NCBI RefSeq assembly: GCF_001598415.1 | Contig: NZ_BCYX01000015.1 | Span: 1 to 64,000 of the forward strand | Source: Sphingomonas mali NBRC 15500 | Lineage (GTDB): Bacteria; Pseudomonadota; Alphaproteobacteria; Sphingomonadales; Sphingomonadaceae | Direction: 5' to 3' | DNA length: 64,000 bases | Part shown: positions 61,923-64,000 of the stretch, piece after piece | Position numbering within the stretch: the stretch's first letter is position 1 | Layout of the letters: each line of letters begins with the position of its first letter | Made by a program: the position numbers and the translations under genes | The notes under the pieces: model-generated | Seen by the model: the letters and a program-made list of their open reading frames with translations, nothing else | Database searches by the model: none | Told to the model about the DNA's origin: nothing

Positions 61923-63377
61923 ATGCGGAGGCGTGAATTCGTACTGGCGACAGGCGCGACGATTGCGGCACCTGGCCTGATCGCGGCATCGAAGCCCGGC
62001 GTGCAACCCGCCATGCCGGCCTTCCCGCCCGATTTTCTGTGGGGAGTGGCAGCGTCCTCCTATCAGATCGAAGGCGCCGTGAGCGAGGACGGTCGCGGAA
62101 AGTCGATCTGGGACACGTACTGCCACCAACCCGGCAATATCGCGGGTAACGCCAATGGCGACATCGCGTGCGACCACTATCATCGTTATCGTGAGGATGT
62201 CGGACTGATCGGCCAGCTCGGCGCGCGGACCTATCGTTTCTCGATCGCATGGCCACGGATCCAGGCGGAGGGGCGCGGCACGGCCAATCCGAAGGGGCTC
62301 GATTTCTATTCGCGGCTGACCGACGAATTGTTGGCCAGGGGCATCGAGCCGATGCCGACCCTGTTTCACTGGGATCTGCCGCAAGCCCTGCAGGATGCCG
62401 GCGGCTGGCAGAACCGCGACACCTGCGATCGGTTTGCCGACTATGCGCACATCATGGCGGAGCGTCTCGGCGATCGCGTGCCGCGCTGGATCACGCATAA
62501 CGAGACCTTCATGCACCACGTCCTGGGGCACGTTCTCGGCGTCAATGCGCCGGGGCTGAAGCTCGATATGCCGCAATCCTTCCCGGTCGCGCATCACTTG
62601 CTGTTATCGCACGGCAAGGCCGTTCAGGCGCTCCGCGCGACGGTGAAACGCAAGGCGCAGATCGGCATCGCCCAGAATTTGGCGATGGTGCGGCCGGCCG
62701 ATCCGGCGCGGGACGAACCGGCCGCGCAGGCAATGACGCTCTATTATTGGGGATTGCACGTCGATCCCCTGCTCCTCGGTCGCTACCCCGCGGAATTGCC
62801 GGACGCCCTCACCGCGACGGCAGTGCGGGACGGCGACCTCGCGACGATCGCCCAGCCGCTCGATTTTCTTGGCGTCAATTATTACAATACCAACTTCATG
62901 CGCGTCAGTCCGCCGGGCAGCGCCCAGCCGATCGAGGAAGCGCCGCCGCCCGCGAAATTCGCGCGAACCGCGATGGGCTGGCCGGTCGACCCGCAAGGCA
63001 TGACCGACGTGCTGCTCGGGTTACGCGCTCGCTACGGCCCCGCTTTGCCCTCGATCATCATTACCGAAAACGGTGCGGCCTTCACCGATAGCGTCGTGCG
63101 GGGTGCGGTGCATGACGCCGGCCGGATCGCGTTCCTCGACGCCCATATCCGCGCGGTCAGGAAGGCAATGGATGCCGGGATCGATGTGCGCGGTTATCTA
63201 GTGTGGTCGATCCTCGACAATTTCGAGTGGGCCGACGGCTATGGACCACGCTTCGGCCTAGTGCGCGTCGATTACGCCACGCAACGCCGGACGCCGAAGG
63301 ATTCCTACCATTGGTATCGCGGGCTGATCGCGGGTCAGTCGGGGGCGGTGAAAATGACGGCGGACGCCAAACGGTAG
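61923..63377 (+). CDS. Family 1 glycoside hydrolase (beta-glucosidase-like), Tat-exported
   Basis: 484 residues from ATG at 61923 (GAGAGG upstream). A twin-arginine signal (MRRREFVLATGATIAAPGLI) implies folded export to the periplasm. GH1 barrel: PPDFLWGVAASSYQIEGAVS, TLFHWDLPQALQDAGGW, nucleophile region IIITENGAAF and VWSILDNFEWADGY. Odd: the acid/base motif usually reads T-x-NEP, here THNETF, with the Glu kept but Pro replaced by Thr. Stand-alone gene; it may release glucose or related sugars from imported glycosides. Confidence 0.92.
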   Translation: MRRREFVLATGATIAAPGLIAASKPGVQPAMPAFPPDFLWGVAASSYQIEGAVSEDGRGKSIWDTYCHQPGNIAGNANGDIACDHYHRYREDVGLIGQLGARTYRFSIAWPRIQAEGRGTANPKGLDFYSRLTDELLARGIEPMPTLFHWDLPQALQDAGGWQNRDTCDRFADYAHIMAERLGDRVPRWITHNETFMHHVLGHVLGVNAPGLKLDMPQSFPVAHHLLLSHGKAVQALRATVKRKAQIGIAQNLAMVRPADPARDEPAAQAMTLYYWGLHVDPLLLGRYPAELPDALTATAVRDGDLATIAQPLDFLGVNYYNTNFMRVSPPGSAQPIEEAPPPAKFARTAMGWPVDPQGMTDVLLGLRARYGPALPSIIITENGAAFTDSVVRGAVHDAGRIAFLDAHIRAVRKAMDAGIDVRGYLVWSILDNFEWADGYGPRFGLVRVDYATQRRTPKDSYHWYRGLIAGQSGAVKMTADAKR

Positions 63378-63488
63378 GAAGAGGCGAGGTGGCGAGGCCG
63401 CCGCGCATTATGTAGGCGGCGGTACGAAAAATACGGCGTCGGCCAACACGCCCGGCTCTACAAGCCGTCAGCAGCCGTGCCCCGCCCG

Positions 63489-64000
63489 TCAAACCGCCTT
63501 CGCCAGCACCTTCTTCAACCGCGCATGCGCCGACGCCTTGATCTGGCACACGCGCGCGGCGCCCACGCCGAGCACATGCCCGATTTCCTCGAGGTTGAGT
63601 TCCTCGACATAATATAGCTGCACCACCTGCGCCTCACGCTCGGGCAACGCGGCGATCGCGCCGACCAACGTCTCCCGCAGATCGGCCTCGGCGAGTTGCT
63701 CGAACGCGTCGGGCTCGTCGGACATGAACCACGGGCCGTCGTCGGTATAGACCTCATCCAGCGAGTCGAACCGCACCGCCTCCGCGCTCGAATAATCGGC
63801 GCGCAGTTTCTCGACGCTGACGCCGAGTTTCTCGGCGACATCGGCCTCGGCCGGCGGCTTGCGGTCGACGGTCAGCGAGGCGACCGTTTCCTGATATTGC
63901 TTGCGCCGGCGCATCGCGCCGCGGGTCAGGGTCGCCTGGCGGCGGAGCTGGTCGATCATCGCGCCGCGCAGGCGGGTGGCGAGATATTGTTCGAACGTCA
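63489..64000 (-). CDS. fliA: Flagellar-type sigma factor (FliA/sigma-28), C-terminal part; start beyond the window
   Basis: About 170 residues visible. Region 2 tail TFEQYLATRLRGAMIDQLRR, region 3 RKPPAEADVAEKLGVSVEKL and region 4 VVQLYYVEELNLEEIGHVLG with VCQIKASAHARLKKVL are typical of FliA, which directs late flagellar and chemotaxis promoters. The 5' end lies to the right of 64000; flagellar genes probably continue there. The 111 bases between the GH1 gene and its stop hold no feature I can assign. Confidence 0.88.
   Translation of the reverse strand, partial: TFEQYLATRLRGAMIDQLRRQATLTRGAMRRRKQYQETVASLTVDRKPPAEADVAEKLGVSVEKLRADYSSAEAVRFDSLDEVYTDDGPWFMSDEPDAFEQLAEADLRETLVGAIAALPEREAQVVQLYYVEELNLEEIGHVLGVGAARVCQIKASAHARLKKVLAKAV

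Overview
The window is GC-rich chromosomal DNA from an alphaproteobacterium, most probably a sphingomonad (Sphingomonas or a close relative). Pointers are the Usg-family gene, the order lepB-rnc-era next to pgi and gor, an adjacent fliA-type sigma factor, intergenic palindromes of the kind common in sphingomonads, and Kdo genes that sit only among capsule genes. The assignment is an inference from gene content; no search was run.

Layout. 1-160: left end of an IS110-family element. 293-7524: a membrane-anchored NHL/LytM protein, then a heat-shock neighbourhood (groL-groS with a CIRCE operator, a small three-gene operon with usg, a MarC-family protein, a secreted protein, and an Hsp20 gene whose leader looks like a ROSE RNA thermometer). 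7525-9281 is mostly non-coding, with one methyltransferase, a gene remnant and two sets of tandem repeats.

9282-42000 is a large surface-polysaccharide locus. It holds a sulfotransferase/coiled-coil protein and glycosyltransferases (9282-14300), methyltransferase, GT2 and two PhyH-type dioxygenases with an SDR (14508-20635), an IS5-truncated glycosyltransferase remnant (20632-21080), ABC exporter genes kpsT-kpsM-kpsE and the outer-membrane kpsD/wza-like gene (21117-25076), dTDP-L-rhamnose genes rfbC-rfbB-rfbD-rfbA (25220-28619), more transferases, kpsS, an LTA-synthase-like enzyme, an SDR, a fatty-acid-hydroxylase-type protein, a GT4, kpsC, a histidine phosphatase, kdsB, kdsD and kdsA. Together these describe an ABC-transporter-dependent (group 2/3 type) capsule. 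CMP-Kdo made by KdsD-KdsA-(phosphatase)-KdsB feeds KpsS/KpsC, which build the poly-Kdo linker on a lipid. Rhamnose and other sugars are added by the transferases, and KpsMTED exports the chain. The one missing Kdo step, KdsC, coincides with an unassigned histidine phosphatase in the kds operon.

42020-64000 is largely housekeeping or catabolic: a tripartite MFS efflux system, a HerA-like ATPase, kynA-kynU (tryptophan to anthranilate), a sirtuin, era-rnc-lepB, pgi, gor, a secreted ChaN/erythromycin-esterase-like protein, a TauD dioxygenase divergent from a Crp-family regulator around a perfect 20-bp palindrome, an ArsR-type regulator divergent from two small dimeric alpha-beta-barrel genes with two operator-like inverted repeats, a Tat-exported GH1 glycosidase, and the C-terminal part of a FliA-type sigma factor running off the right edge. 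No tRNA, rRNA or CRISPR array was seen.
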